Below, in pieces: positions 8,009 to 16,512 of a stretch of 64,000 nucleotides of DNA. Position numbers and translations under genes: made by a program. The first letter of the stretch is position 1. Every line of letters begins with the position of its first letter. Below the pieces are notes generated by a model. That model saw only the letters and a list, made by a program, of their open reading frames with translations. It made no database searches and was not told where the DNA came from. Source of the stretch: VYDC01 sp963667515 (GTDB lineage: Bacteria > Chloroflexota > Dehalococcoidia > UBA2979); assembly GCA_963667515.2 (NCBI GenBank), contig CAXXXY010000002.1:460612-524611 (forward strand), given 5' to 3'.

Positions 8009-8628
8009 TGGGCCAGCGAGGCGGCCGCGACCGCGGCCCACGGCGCGACCGGCGCGACGACGGCGACGAGCTGATCGAGAAGGTCGTCGACATCAACCGC
8101 GTCTCCAAGGTGGTCAAGGGCGGGCGGCGCTTCTCGTTCACGGCGATCGTCGTGGTCGGCGACGGCAAGGGGCGCGTCGGCTTCGGCTTCGGCCGCGCCA
8201 ACGAGGTGCCCGAGGCGATCCGCAAGGGCGGCGTGATCGCGCGCCGCTCGATGTTCTCCGTGTCGATGCGCCGCAGCACCATCGCCCACGACCAGCTCGC
8301 GACCTTCAAGGCGTCGAAGGTGGTGCTGCGGGCGGCCTCGCCGGGCACCGGCCTGATCGCGGGCGGCCCCGCGCGCGCCGTGCTGGAGGCGGCGGGCGTG
8401 ACGGACGTGCTGACGAAGTCGCTGGGCTCCAACAACCCGGTGAACGTGGTGCGCGCCACGATCGAGGGGCTGCGCGCGCTCCGCGACCCGGAGCAGGTGG
8501 TCGCGCGGCGCCGCCGCCTCGCGGAGGCGCAGGCGGAGCTCGTCGTGCGGCAGCGTGCGCAGGCCGCCGCGCGCGCGCGGCAGGCCGCCGCGACGGCCGC
8601 GGCCGCGCCCGCCGGGGCGGGGGCGTAG
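8008..8628 (+). CDS. rpsE: 30S ribosomal protein S5
   Basis: S5 (206 residues) contributes to decoding accuracy at the mRNA entry channel. The N-terminal double-stranded RNA-binding domain (VVDINRVSKVVKGGRRFSF, GDGKGRVGFGFGRA) and the SLGSNNPVNVVRATIEGL segment are clear. The C-terminus extends about 40 residues beyond the usual end with an Ala/Arg-rich helix-like tail. It is coupled to rplR by the ATGA overlap. Confidence 0.95.
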   Translation: MGQRGGRDRGPRRDRRDDGDELIEKVVDINRVSKVVKGGRRFSFTAIVVVGDGKGRVGFGFGRANEVPEAIRKGGVIARRSMFSVSMRRSTIAHDQLATFKASKVVLRAASPGTGLIAGGPARAVLEAAGVTDVLTKSLGSNNPVNVVRATIEGLRALRDPEQVVARRRRLAEAQAELVVRQRAQAAARARQAAATAAAAPAGAGA

Positions 8629-8630
8629 CC

Positions 8631-8813
8631 GTGGCGAGGATCCGCATCACCTGGACGCGCTCGGCGATCGGCCGGCCCGCCGACCAGGGGCAGACCGTCT
8701 GCCGGCTGGGGCTACGCAAGCTGCACCAGACCGTGGAGCACGAGGACTCGCCGCAGGTGCGCGGCATGGCGCACAAGGTGCGTCACCTCGTGCAGGTGGA
8801 GGAGGTCCGCTAG
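8631..8813 (+). CDS. rpmD: 50S ribosomal protein L30
   Basis: This 60-residue protein has normal L30 length and sequence: RIRITWTRSAIGRPADQGQT, then LGLRKLHQTVEHEDSP and the closing hydrophobic strand HLVQVEEV. The start is GTG 8631, two bases after the rpsE stop. Its TAG overlaps the rplO GTG by one base. L30 is absent in some lineages, so its presence here is mildly informative. Confidence 0.93.
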   Translation: MARIRITWTRSAIGRPADQGQTVCRLGLRKLHQTVEHEDSPQVRGMAHKVRHLVQVEEVR

Positions 8814-9373
8814 TGGACCCGCATACGCTCCGGCAGGCCCCCGGCGCCAAGCGGCCGCGGAAGCGCATCGGCCGCGGCGACGGCTCGGGCACCGGCACCT
8901 ACGCCGGGCGCGGGTCGAAGGGGCAGAAGGCCCGCAGCAAGGTGTCCGTCAGCTTCGAGGGCGGGCAGATGCCGCTCGTGCGGCGGCTGGGTCACAAGCG
9001 CGGCTTCCGTAACCCCACGCGCGTCGAGTTCCAGGCAGTGAACGTCGGCGATCTGGCCGCGCGCTTCGAGGCGGGCGCCACCATCGATGGCGCCGCGCTC
9101 GCGGCGGCGCGCCTCATCGACGACGCGCTCACGCCGTTCAAGGTGCTGGCGCGCGGCGAGCTGGACCGCGCGCTCACCGTGGTCGCGCCCAGGCTCTCGG
9201 CGGCCGCCAAGCAGGCGATCGAGGGCGCGGGCGGCCGCTTCGAGGAGCTGGCGCCCGCCGAGCACCGCGTCCGCAACCGCGTGCACCGCCGCCGTGCGGC
9301 GGCCGCGGCCGCCGAAGCTCCGGCTGGCGAGGCCCCGGCTGGCGAGGCCCCGGCTGGCGAGGGAGACGACTAG
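8813..9373 (+). CDS. rplO: 50S ribosomal protein L15 with APAGE-repeat tail
   Basis: L15 (186 residues) bridges several 23S rRNA domains late in assembly. The glycine/arginine-rich N-terminus (KRIGRGDGSGTGTYAGRGS, KGQKARS) and the FEGGQMPLVRRLGHKRGF segment are diagnostic. GTG 8813 was chosen because it overlaps the rpmD stop. The C-terminus carries an extension with three tandem APAGE repeats encoded by near-identical 15-base units, then GDD. This is another example of the acidic tails on ribosomal proteins in this operon. Confidence 0.95.
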   Translation: MDPHTLRQAPGAKRPRKRIGRGDGSGTGTYAGRGSKGQKARSKVSVSFEGGQMPLVRRLGHKRGFRNPTRVEFQAVNVGDLAARFEAGATIDGAALAAARLIDDALTPFKVLARGELDRALTVVAPRLSAAAKQAIEGAGGRFEELAPAEHRVRNRVHRRRAAAAAAEAPAGEAPAGEAPAGEGDD

Positions 9374-9376
9374 CCG

Positions 9377-10708
9377 ATGGCGCAGGCGCAGGGAGCCCGC
9401 CCCCGACTGCTCGAGGCCGCGATCGAGGCGTTCCGGCAGCCGGACGTGCGGAAGAAGATCCTCTTCACGCTGGCGATGCTGCTGATCTTCCGCTTCGTCG
9501 CCCACGTGCCGGTGCCCGGCGTCGACTCCGAGGCGCTCCAGGACACCTTCGACAACAACGCGATCCTCGGCTTCCTCAACATCTTCTCGGGCGGCGCGCT
9601 GCAGAACCTCTCGGTGGCGGCGCTCGGCGTCTATCCGTTCATCACCGCCACGATCGTGATGCAGCTGGCGCAGCCGCTGGTGCCGCGCCTGGCGGCGCTC
9701 GCGCGCGAGGGCGAGGCCGGGCGCAACAAGATCCAGCTCTACACGCACTGGTTCACCGTGCCGCTGGCCGCCTTCCAGGGCTACGCGCAGCTGCTGCTGA
9801 TCCAGCAGCTCGGCGGCGTGTCGGGAATCGGCTTCACGGGCGAGCAGGCGCTGCCGACCATCGCGACGCTGGCCTCGATGATCGCGGGCACGATGTTCCT
9901 CGTCTGGCTGGGCGAGCGGATCTCGGAGAACGGCGTCGGCAACGGCGTCTCGCTGATCATCTTCGGCGGCATCGTGGCTGGGTTGCCCGGCATCGTCGGG
10001 CGCGGGGTGCTGACGGGCACCGGCGCCGCGGTGGGGGGCATCCTGCTGCTCGCCGTCGTGACGATACTCATCGTCGGCTTCATCGTGCTCTTCCAGGAGG
10101 CGCAGCGGCGCATCCCCGTGCAGTACGCGCGCTCGAGCATCCGCGGGGGCCGGCTCTACCGGCAGCAGGGGCAGTCGTTCATTCCGCTACGCGTGAACAG
10201 CGCGGGGATGATCCCGCTGATCTTCGCCTTCTCGATCATGATTTTCCCCCCGGTGGCGGCGCAGTTCGTGGCGGAGACGGCGGACGTGGCGTGGATCGTG
10301 AACGTCGGTGAGTTCTTCGAGACGGCGCTGTCGCCGACGGGGCTCTTCTACTGGGTGATGGTCTTCGTGCTGGTCGTGCTGTTCACCTTCTTCTACACGA
10401 TGGTGATCTTCCAGCAGCAGAACCTCGCGGAGAACCTCCAGCGGCAGGGTGGATTCATCCCCGGCATCAGACCCGGGCGGCCGACCCAGGAATACATCAC
10501 GCGGGTGCTGATCCGCATCACGTGGGGCGGCGCCATCTTCCTCGGCATCGTCGCGGTGCTGCCCTTCTTCGCCACGCGGCTGACGAACGTGCAGGCGCTG
10601 CAGATCAGCGCCGCGGGGCTCCTGATCGTCGTGGGCGTGGTGCTCGATACGATGCGGCAGATCGAGTCGCAGATGATGATGCGCAACTACGAGGGGTTCA
10701 TCTCCTGA
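9377..10708 (+). CDS. secY: Preprotein translocase subunit SecY
   Basis: SecY (443 residues) is the membrane pore of the Sec translocon. About ten hydrophobic membrane segments are visible. The family plug and pore region FRFVAHVPVPGVD near the start and the cytosolic loop IRPGRPTQEYITRVLIRITWGG are conserved. It follows rplO as in most spc operons. The TGA overlaps the adk ATG. Confidence 0.97.
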   Translation: MAQAQGARPRLLEAAIEAFRQPDVRKKILFTLAMLLIFRFVAHVPVPGVDSEALQDTFDNNAILGFLNIFSGGALQNLSVAALGVYPFITATIVMQLAQPLVPRLAALAREGEAGRNKIQLYTHWFTVPLAAFQGYAQLLLIQQLGGVSGIGFTGEQALPTIATLASMIAGTMFLVWLGERISENGVGNGVSLIIFGGIVAGLPGIVGRGVLTGTGAAVGGILLLAVVTILIVGFIVLFQEAQRRIPVQYARSSIRGGRLYRQQGQSFIPLRVNSAGMIPLIFAFSIMIFPPVAAQFVAETADVAWIVNVGEFFETALSPTGLFYWVMVFVLVVLFTFFYTMVIFQQQNLAENLQRQGGFIPGIRPGRPTQEYITRVLIRITWGGAIFLGIVAVLPFFATRLTNVQALQISAAGLLIVVGVVLDTMRQIESQMMMRNYEGFIS

Positions 10709-11295
10709 TGCGGCTGGTGGTCCTCGGCCTGATCGGCGCCGGCAAGGGGACGCAGGCCGCGCGCGTCGCCGGGGCGTTCGGCATCGTCCACATCTCGACG
10801 GGCGACATGTTCCGCGCGGCCGCGGCGGCCGGGACGGAGCTGGGCCTGGCCGCGCAGGGACACATGGAGCGCGGCGAGCTCGTGCCGGACGAGGTGACGA
10901 TCGGCATGCTGCTGGAGCGCATCGCCGAGACCGACGCGCAGCCGGGCTTCATCCTGGACGGCTTCCCGCGCACCGTGGCGCAGGCGGAGGCGCTGGAGAC
11001 GGCGCTGCGCGGCCGCGGCCTCGCCCTCGACGCGGTGCCGCGCATCGAGGTCCCGGAGGCGCTGCTGCTCGAGCGCATCGCCGCGCGCGCCGAGCAGGAG
11101 GGGCGCGCCGACGACCGGCCCAAGGTGGCGGCGGAGCGGCTGCGCGTGCAGCGCGAAGGCCTCGCGGGCGTGGCCCGCTTCTACGAGGAGCGTGGGCTGC
11201 TGGTGGATGTCGACGGCGTCGGCGCGATCGACGAGGTCACCGCGCGACTCCGCGAGTCGCTCGACCGGGTGTCCTCCGGCGCGGGAACGGCGTAA
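10708..11295 (+). CDS. adk: Adenylate kinase, short (lidless) form
   Basis: This 195-residue enzyme converts ATP and AMP to two ADP. The Walker A is GLIGAGKGTQ at residues 7-16, where the common sequence is GPPGAGKGTQ; the two prolines are replaced by Leu-Ile, but Gly, Lys and Thr are kept. The AMP-binding STGDMFR and the DGFPRT motif are intact. The LID is short (EGRADDRPKV) without zinc cysteines. The start is ATG 10708, overlapping the secY stop. Position between secY and map is typical. Confidence 0.95.
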   Translation: MRLVVLGLIGAGKGTQAARVAGAFGIVHISTGDMFRAAAAAGTELGLAAQGHMERGELVPDEVTIGMLLERIAETDAQPGFILDGFPRTVAQAEALETALRGRGLALDAVPRIEVPEALLLERIAARAEQEGRADDRPKVAAERLRVQREGLAGVARFYEERGLLVDVDGVGAIDEVTARLRESLDRVSSGAGTA

Positions 11296-11303
11296 CATAG
11301 GCG

Positions 11304-12065
11304 ATGTCTGTCGTCATCAAGTCCAGCCAGGAGCTGGAGCTCATGCGACAGGCGGGTCGGATCAACGCGGAGGTGCGCGCCATCCTCCGGGATGCGGTGC
11401 GCCCCGGCGTCACTGGCAGCGAGCTGGACGCCATCGCCCGCCGGGAGATCGAGGCTCGGGGCGCCGAGCCGACGTTCCCCGGCTACGGGCCGAGCGGGCG
11501 GCCCCCGTACCCGGGGGCGATCTGCTTCTCCGTGAACGAGGAGCTGGTGCACGGCATCCCGGGCGAGCGGGTGCTCAGGGAGGGCGACATCGTCTCAATC
11601 GACCTCGGGGTCACCTACCGCGGCTTCGTCTCGGACGCCGCGTTCACGGCCCCGGTGGGTGAGGCGGACGCCGAGGCGGAGCGGCTGATGCGGACCACCG
11701 CGGCGGCGCTGGAGGCCGGCATCCGCGCGACGCGCGCCGGTGCGCGCGTCGGCGACATCTCGCACGCCATCGGGTCGTGCGCGGACGGGTATGGGATCAT
11801 CGCCGAGTACGGCGGGCACGGCGTGGGCCGCGAGATGCACGAGGAGCCGCACATCCCGAACACGGGGCGCCCCGGCGTCGGCCTGCAGTTGAAGCCGGGG
11901 ATGGTGCTGGCGCTGGAGCCCATGTTCTGCACGGGCCACCCGGCCACGCGTGAGCTCTCCGACCGCTGGACGGTCGTGATGGAAGACCGGGGGCTGAGCG
12001 CCCACTTCGAGGAGACCGTCGCTATCACCGACGGCGAGCCGGAGGTGCTCACCCGCATCTGCTAG
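11304..12065 (+). CDS. map: Methionine aminopeptidase, type I
   Basis: Map (253 residues) removes the initiator methionine from new proteins. The metal-binding residues are recognisable: Asp in IDLGVTYRGFVSDAAF, His in YGGHGVGREMHEEPHIPN, Glu in LALEPMFCTG, and Glu in HFEETVAITD. GTG and ATG context supports ATG 11304, eight bases after adk. It is co-transcribed with adk and infA in the usual adk-map-infA order. Confidence 0.96.
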   Translation: MSVVIKSSQELELMRQAGRINAEVRAILRDAVRPGVTGSELDAIARREIEARGAEPTFPGYGPSGRPPYPGAICFSVNEELVHGIPGERVLREGDIVSIDLGVTYRGFVSDAAFTAPVGEADAEAERLMRTTAAALEAGIRATRAGARVGDISHAIGSCADGYGIIAEYGGHGVGREMHEEPHIPNTGRPGVGLQLKPGMVLALEPMFCTGHPATRELSDRWTVVMEDRGLSAHFEETVAITDGEPEVLTRIC

Positions 12066-12094
12066 CAGAGCGGGCGAGCACACGAGGGGGAGCC

Positions 12095-12355
12095 GTGGGA
12101 CGAGGTCGGCGGGCAAGGCCGCAGAAGCAGAAGCAGAAAAAAGAGAAGGAGGTCATCGAGGTCGAGGGCGTGGTGAAGGAGGCTCGGCCGAACGCCATGT
12201 TCGACATCGAGCTTGCCAACGGACACCATGTACTGGCCGGCGTGTCGGGGCGCATGCGGATGCACTACATTCGCATCCTGCTTGGCGACCGCGTGCTGGT
12301 GGAGCTCTCGCCCTACGACCTCTCGCGCGGGCGGATCACGTACCGCTTCCGCTAG
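12095..12355 (+). CDS. infA: Translation initiation factor IF-1 with basic N-terminal extension
   Basis: Residues about 18-86 are a textbook IF-1 OB-fold (EVEGVVKEARPNAMFDIELANGH is its first half; RMRMHYIRILLGDRV and LSPYDLSRGRITYR the second). IF-1 occupies the A site during initiation. The protein has 86 residues rather than about 72. The extra N-terminal stretch is Lys/Gln/Arg-rich (PQKQKQKKEKE). GTG 12095 is the only good upstream start, with GAGGGGGAG just before it. Confidence 0.94.
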   Translation: MGRGRRARPQKQKQKKEKEVIEVEGVVKEARPNAMFDIELANGHHVLAGVSGRMRMHYIRILLGDRVLVELSPYDLSRGRITYRFR

Positions 12356-12392
12356 CGCGCGCCACCGCGAGGAACGAGATGGAGACGGGACG

Positions 12393-12506
12393 ATGAAGGT
12401 ATCGGCATCGGTTCGGCGGCGTTGCGACCGCTGCCAGATCATCCGGCGGCACGGGCGGCTGCGCGTGATCTGCACGAACCCGAAGCACAAGCAGCGGCAG
12501 GGCTGA
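12393..12506 (+). CDS. rpmJ: 50S ribosomal protein L36
   Basis: This 37-residue protein is L36, the smallest large-subunit protein. It begins MKVSASVRRRCDRC and has the zinc ligands Cys11, Cys14, Cys27 and the following His in CTNPKHKQRQG, so it is the zinc-binding type. The start is ATG 12393 with GGAGACGGGACG upstream. It lies between infA and rpsM, the standard position. Confidence 0.95.
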   Translation: MKVSASVRRRCDRCQIIRRHGRLRVICTNPKHKQRQG

Positions 12507-12529
12507 GGGCCCCCGGGGCAGGAGCGGAC

Positions 12530-12910
12530 ATGGCGCGCGTCGCGGGGGTCGAGATCCCCGACAACAAGCAGGTGCTGTTCTCGCTGCCGTACGTCTACGG
12601 GATCGGTCGCCCGATGGCGGGCAAGATCCTGTCGCAGGCGCAGATCGACGCGACGACGAAGGTGCGCGACCTGACCGACGAAGAGCTGGTGCGGCTGCGC
12701 GCCATCGTCGAGAGCGAGCACACAGTCGAGGGTGACCTGCGCCGCGAGGTGCGCGGCAACATCCAGCGGCTGATCGAGATCAACTGCTACCGCGGCAACC
12801 GCCACCGCCGCGGGCTCCCGGTGCGCGGGCAGCGCACGAAGACCAACGCCCGCACGCGCCGCGGCGCGCGGCGCACGGTGGCGGGCAAGCGGCGGGCGCC
12901 CCGCAAGTAG
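12530..12910 (+). CDS. rpsM: 30S ribosomal protein S13
   Basis: S13 (126 residues) forms bridges between the 30S head and L5. It starts MARVAGVEIPDNKQVLFSLPYVYGIG when read from ATG 12530 (split here only for length). The C-terminus has the GLPVRGQRTKTNARTRRG signature and a basic tail. A GGAGCGG ribosome-binding site precedes the ATG. Length is normal. Confidence 0.96.
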   Translation: MARVAGVEIPDNKQVLFSLPYVYGIGRPMAGKILSQAQIDATTKVRDLTDEELVRLRAIVESEHTVEGDLRREVRGNIQRLIEINCYRGNRHRRGLPVRGQRTKTNARTRRGARRTVAGKRRAPRK

Positions 12911-12977
12911 CGCGAGCGGCGTCGAGCGCTGCCGGCCGCTTCAGGCGGACGGGGCGCGGGAGTGAAGGAGACGGTGC

Positions 12978-13370
12978 ATGGGACGAGCGCGAGCCACCCG
13001 CGTGCGCCGACGTGAGCGCAAGAACGTGCCGCGTGGGCGCGCCTACATCACCTCGACCTTCAACAACACGGTGGTCACGCTGACCGATCCGAACGGCAAC
13101 GTGATCGCGTGGGGCAGCGGCGGCACCGCCGGCTTCACCGGCTCGCGCAAGAGCACGCCGTACGCGGCGCAGCTCGCGGCCGAGGGGGCGGCGCAGAGCG
13201 CCACCGAGCACGGCATGCGCGAGGTTGAGGTGTTCGTGAAGGGGCCGGGATCGGGGCGTGAGGCCGCGATCCGAGCGCTCCAGGCATCGGGCGTGCGCGT
13301 GGCCTCGATCCGCGACGTCACGCCGGTGCCGCACAACGGCTGCCGGGCGAGACGGCGGCCGCGCAAGTAG
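12978..13370 (+). CDS. rpsK: 30S ribosomal protein S11
   Basis: S11 (130 residues) lies on the 30S platform beside the Shine-Dalgarno helix. Diagnostic segments are YITSTFNNTVVTLTDPNGN, SRKSTPYAAQLAAEGAA and the C-terminus VTPVPHNGCRARRRPRK. The start is ATG 12978, with GTGAAGGAGACGGTGC upstream. A 55-base gap to rpsD contains a perfect palindrome, listed separately. Confidence 0.97.
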   Translation: MGRARATRVRRRERKNVPRGRAYITSTFNNTVVTLTDPNGNVIAWGSGGTAGFTGSRKSTPYAAQLAAEGAAQSATEHGMREVEVFVKGPGSGREAAIRALQASGVRVASIRDVTPVPHNGCRARRRPRK

Positions 13371-13380
13371 ATCGCACGTC

Positions 13381-13406
13381 GCCCGCAGCGATCGATCGCT
13401 GCGGGC
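13381..13406. promoter_or_regulatory. Perfect 26-bp palindrome between rpsK and rpsD
   Basis: The bases read identically on both strands over 26 positions (13-base arms starting GCCCGCAGCGATC). In RNA it would form an 11-bp GC-rich stem with a TCGA tetraloop. No T-run follows, so it is not a classic terminator. It lies 20 bases before the rpsD start. S4 autoregulates the alpha operon in other bacteria through RNA structure, so an S4-related leader or an RNA processing site is possible but unproven. Confidence 0.6.
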
Positions 13407-13425
13407 AGAGAGGCTGAGGAGCCGT

Positions 13426-14034
13426 ATGGCGCGTTACCGGGGTCCCAAGTGCCGCAAGTGCCGTCGCTACGGCGCGTCGATCTGTGGGACGGCGCGCTGT
13501 GCGCTCGTGCGGCGCTCCTACCCGCCCGGGCCTCGCCCTGCGCGCCGGCGCAAGATCTCCGACCGCGGCCTGCAGCTCATGGAGAAGCAGAAGGTCCGCT
13601 TCGCCTACGGCGTCATGGAGAGGCAGTTCCGCCGCTACTACGAGCACGCGGTCAGGCGCCCCGGTCCGACCGGCGAGGAGCTGATGCGCGTGCTGGAGGA
13701 GCGGCTGGACAACGTGGTCTATCGCATGGGGCTGGGCGCGACCCGCGCGCAGGCGCGGCAGCTGGTCACGCACGGCCACGTCGCGGTCAACGGGCGCAAG
13801 CTCGACATCCCGAGCGCGCGCGTGCGCATCGGCTGGGAGGTGGCGCTGACGAAGCGCGGCGCGAAGACGGAGTACGCGAAGATCGTCAAGGAAGAGATCC
13901 AGGGTCGGGAGGTCCCCGGCTGGCTGGAGGTCGACCGCGAGCAGCTCAGCGGGCGCGTTGCCGGTGAGCCTGCCACCGGCGACATCGACGCCCATTTCAA
14001 CCCCAGCGCGATCGTCGAGTACTACTCGCGCTAA
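13426..14034 (+). CDS. rpsD: 30S ribosomal protein S4, zinc-type
   Basis: S4 (202 residues) initiates 30S assembly. The start at ATG 13426 gives the canonical MARYRGPKCRKCRRYG. Cysteines 9, 12, 20 and 25 form the zinc-finger N-terminus. The S4 RNA-binding domain (RLDNVVYRMGLGATRAQARQ, then VTHGHVAVNGRKLDIPS) is intact. GAGGCTGAGGAGCCGT precedes the start. The same frame is open upstream into rpsK, which is a GC-rich shadow. Confidence 0.96.
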   Translation: MARYRGPKCRKCRRYGASICGTARCALVRRSYPPGPRPARRRKISDRGLQLMEKQKVRFAYGVMERQFRRYYEHAVRRPGPTGEELMRVLEERLDNVVYRMGLGATRAQARQLVTHGHVAVNGRKLDIPSARVRIGWEVALTKRGAKTEYAKIVKEEIQGREVPGWLEVDREQLSGRVAGEPATGDIDAHFNPSAIVEYYSR

Positions 14035-14104
14035 CGACGGGCGCCCTGCGGGGCGCGCACGCGGGGTCGCCGTCATGCGGCCCGACCACGCGGAGAGGTG
14101 CCTG

Positions 14105-15199
14105 GTGGCTCAAGACCTGCTGATTCCGGAGATCCGCGTCGAGACGGAAGAGGACGACTACGCGCGCATCGTGGCGGAGCCGCTGGAGCCGGGCTTCGGC
14201 ACCACGCTCGGCAACTCGCTGCGGCGCGTGCTGCTCTCCTCGCTCCCCGGCGCGGCCATCACGTCGGTGCGCATCGAGGGCATCGATCACGAGTTCTCCA
14301 CGCTCGACCATATGAAGGAGGACGTCACCGAGTTTCTCCTCAATCTCAAGAGCGTGCGCCTACGCGCCTACGCGGACCGGCCGGCGCGGCTGTTCCTGGA
14401 GGCGTCGGGCGAGAGCGAGCTGACGGCGGGCATGATCCAGTGCACCGCCGACTACGAGATCGTGAACCCCGAGCTGCACCTCGCCTCGCTGGACGACCCC
14501 AGCGCCTCGGTCGTCGTCGACATGAACGTCGAGACGGGGCGCGGGTTCCTGCCGGCCACCGTCTCGGAGGGGCTGCCGATCGGGGTGATCCCGGTCGACG
14601 CGATCTTCACGCCGGTGAAGCGGGTCAACTACAACGTCTCGCATACCCGCGTGGGGCAGGCGACCAACTTCGACCGGCTGGACCTCGAGGTGTGGACCGA
14701 CGGCTCGATCAGCGGGCAGGACGCCGTCTCGCTCGCCGCCGAGGTCCTGCGCGATCAGCAGCTGCCCTTCCACCGCCTCGGGCGCCCCGAGGCGGCGGAG
14801 ACCACGACCACCACCGACGCGGAGCGCCCCTTCGAGGGCTACGACACTCCGATCGAGGCGCTCGGCCTCTCCGTCCGCGCCTACAACTGCCTCAAGCGCT
14901 CGGGCCTGATGACGGTGGGCGCGGTGCTGGAGAAGTCGGAGGAGGAGCTGCTGGCGCTCCGCAACTTCGGCGACAAGTCCTACGCGGAGCTGCGCGAGAA
15001 GCTGGTCTCGGGCGGCTTCCCGGCGCCGCGCACGGAGGCGCGCCGCTCGGCGGTGGCCACGGCCGAGCCGGGTGACGACGATGTCGTGGTCGCGCCGGAG
15101 CCTGCGGCCGCCGATGAGGAGGGCGTGGGCGCGCTCGGGCAGGCGCTGATGGAGGCGCTGCGCGAGGCCGGCGGCGGAGACGGCCGCGAGCGCGGCTAG
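14105..15199 (+). CDS. rpoA: DNA-directed RNA polymerase subunit alpha
   Basis: RpoA (364 residues) is the scaffold subunit of RNA polymerase. The N-terminal assembly domain has FGTTLGNSLRRVLLSSLPG and NYNVSHTRVGQATNFDRL. The C-terminal domain, which contacts UP elements and activators, has LGLSVRAYNCLKRSGLMTVG and LRNFGDKSYAELREKL. GTG 14105 was chosen because GGAGAGG lies 6 bases upstream and MAQDLLIPE is the family N-terminus; an in-frame ATG at 14075 is less likely. A 60-residue acidic tail follows the C-terminal domain. Confidence 0.95.
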   Translation: MAQDLLIPEIRVETEEDDYARIVAEPLEPGFGTTLGNSLRRVLLSSLPGAAITSVRIEGIDHEFSTLDHMKEDVTEFLLNLKSVRLRAYADRPARLFLEASGESELTAGMIQCTADYEIVNPELHLASLDDPSASVVVDMNVETGRGFLPATVSEGLPIGVIPVDAIFTPVKRVNYNVSHTRVGQATNFDRLDLEVWTDGSISGQDAVSLAAEVLRDQQLPFHRLGRPEAAETTTTTDAERPFEGYDTPIEALGLSVRAYNCLKRSGLMTVGAVLEKSEEELLALRNFGDKSYAELREKLVSGGFPAPRTEARRSAVATAEPGDDDVVVAPEPAAADEEGVGALGQALMEALREAGGGDGRERG

Positions 15200-15246
15200 C
15201 GACGCGCCGCGCGCGAGCGCGACGCTGCAGCGGAACGGGAGCGAGC

Positions 15247-15597
15247 ATGCGGCACCGGGTCAGCGGTCGGCGCTTCGACATGCCGACATCGCAGCGGATG
15301 GCGATGTTCCGCAACCTGACCACCGACGTGCTGCGGCACGGCGGCGTGGAGACGACGCAGGCGCGCGCCAAGGAGACGCGGCGCTTCGTCGACCGCATGA
15401 TCACGCTGGGGAAGCGCGGCACGCTGCACGCGCGTCGGCAGGCGCTCGCTTTCATCTACGACCCGGACGTGGTCGTGGAGCTGTTCGATGAGATCGCGCC
15501 GCGCTACCGGGAGCGCCCCGGCGGCTACACGCGCGTCACCACGCTGGGACGGCGCCAGGGCGACGCCTCGCTGATGGCGCGGCTGGAGCTCGTCTGA
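15247..15597 (+). CDS. rplQ: 50S ribosomal protein L17
   Basis: L17 (116 residues) sits near the tunnel exit. It begins MRHRVSGRRFDMPTSQR (family: MRHRKxGRKLGR) and has the FRNLTTDVLRHGGVETTQAR segment and the C-terminal GGYTRVTTLGRRQGD. GAACGGGAGCGAGC precedes ATG 15247. It closes the alpha operon core and is followed closely by truA. Confidence 0.95.
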   Translation: MRHRVSGRRFDMPTSQRMAMFRNLTTDVLRHGGVETTQARAKETRRFVDRMITLGKRGTLHARRQALAFIYDPDVVVELFDEIAPRYRERPGGYTRVTTLGRRQGDASLMARLELV

Positions 15598-15618
15598 GCG
15601 AGGGAGCGAGGCGGGCCG

Positions 15619-16458
15619 GTGCCGCGGGAGACGGCGATCCGGCGCTACGCGCTGCTGCTGGAGTACGACGGCACGGAGCTCGCGGGCTCGCAGGCCCAGG
15701 CCGCCGTGCGCACGGTGCAACGGGAGTTGGAGGAGGCGGCGCGGCGGCTCTCGCGGCGGACGGTGCGCGCGGCGTTCGCTGGGCGCACGGACGCCGGGGT
15801 GCACGCGGTGGGCCAGGTGGCGGCGCTGACGCTGCCCGGGACGCACCCGCCGGAGACGGTGCAGCGCGCGCTCAATCACTACCTCCCGCGGGACGTGGCG
15901 GTGCGAGCCGCCTGCCTCGTGGGGGAGCGGTTCGACCCGCGGCGGGAGGCCGTGGCGCGGGTCTACCGCTACCGGCTGGTGGATGGCCGGGCCCGCTCGC
16001 CGCTCGTGCGGCGCGTGGCCTGGGAGCGCCGGGCCTCGCTGGACGCGGGGGCGATGGCGGAGGCGGCCGCGCGCTGGCCGCGGGAGCCGGCGGACTGGGC
16101 CGCCTACGCGAGCCCCGTGCCGACGGAGTACCCGACGGTGCGCACGCTGCACCGCTGCGAGGTGAGGCGTCGGGGCGCACACCGCCTCGACGTGACGGTG
16201 GAGGCGGACGGCTTCCTCCCGCACCAGGTGCGCCGCATGGTGGGCGCGCTGGAGCGGGTCGGGCTGGGACGCCGGGGGCTCGCGTGGCCCGTCGCGCAGC
16301 TCGCCGGAGAACCGGCGAGCGCGGGGCCGACGGCTCCGGCCCACGGGCTGGCGCTGTGGCACGTGCGCTATCCACCGGGGGTGGTGTGCTGGGAGACTGA
16401 GGCGCTCGGAGCTGGCGCGCTCGGAGAGCGCGTGGAGACGGAAGCGCTCGGAGACTGA
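15619..16458 (+). CDS. truA: tRNA pseudouridine(38-40) synthase
   Basis: TruA (279 residues) converts uridines 38-40 of tRNA anticodon arms to pseudouridine. The catalytic aspartate lies in FAGRTDAGVHAVGQVAAL at about residues 53-70. Other family segments are YRYRLVDGR and the C-terminal GFLPHQVRRMVGALERVG. The GTG start at 15619 is 21 bases after rplQ. A short Leu/Gly/Glu-rich tail follows. Placement between rplQ and rplM is common in Gram-positive bacteria. Confidence 0.94.
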   Translation: MPRETAIRRYALLLEYDGTELAGSQAQAAVRTVQRELEEAARRLSRRTVRAAFAGRTDAGVHAVGQVAALTLPGTHPPETVQRALNHYLPRDVAVRAACLVGERFDPRREAVARVYRYRLVDGRARSPLVRRVAWERRASLDAGAMAEAAARWPREPADWAAYASPVPTEYPTVRTLHRCEVRRRGAHRLDVTVEADGFLPHQVRRMVGALERVGLGRRGLAWPVAQLAGEPASAGPTAPAHGLALWHVRYPPGVVCWETEALGAGALGERVETEALGD

Positions 16459-16512
16459 GCGCCGGTAGGCGGGGCGCCCTCGACAGCGGGCTCTGGGAGG
16501 TCGGGACGCGGG

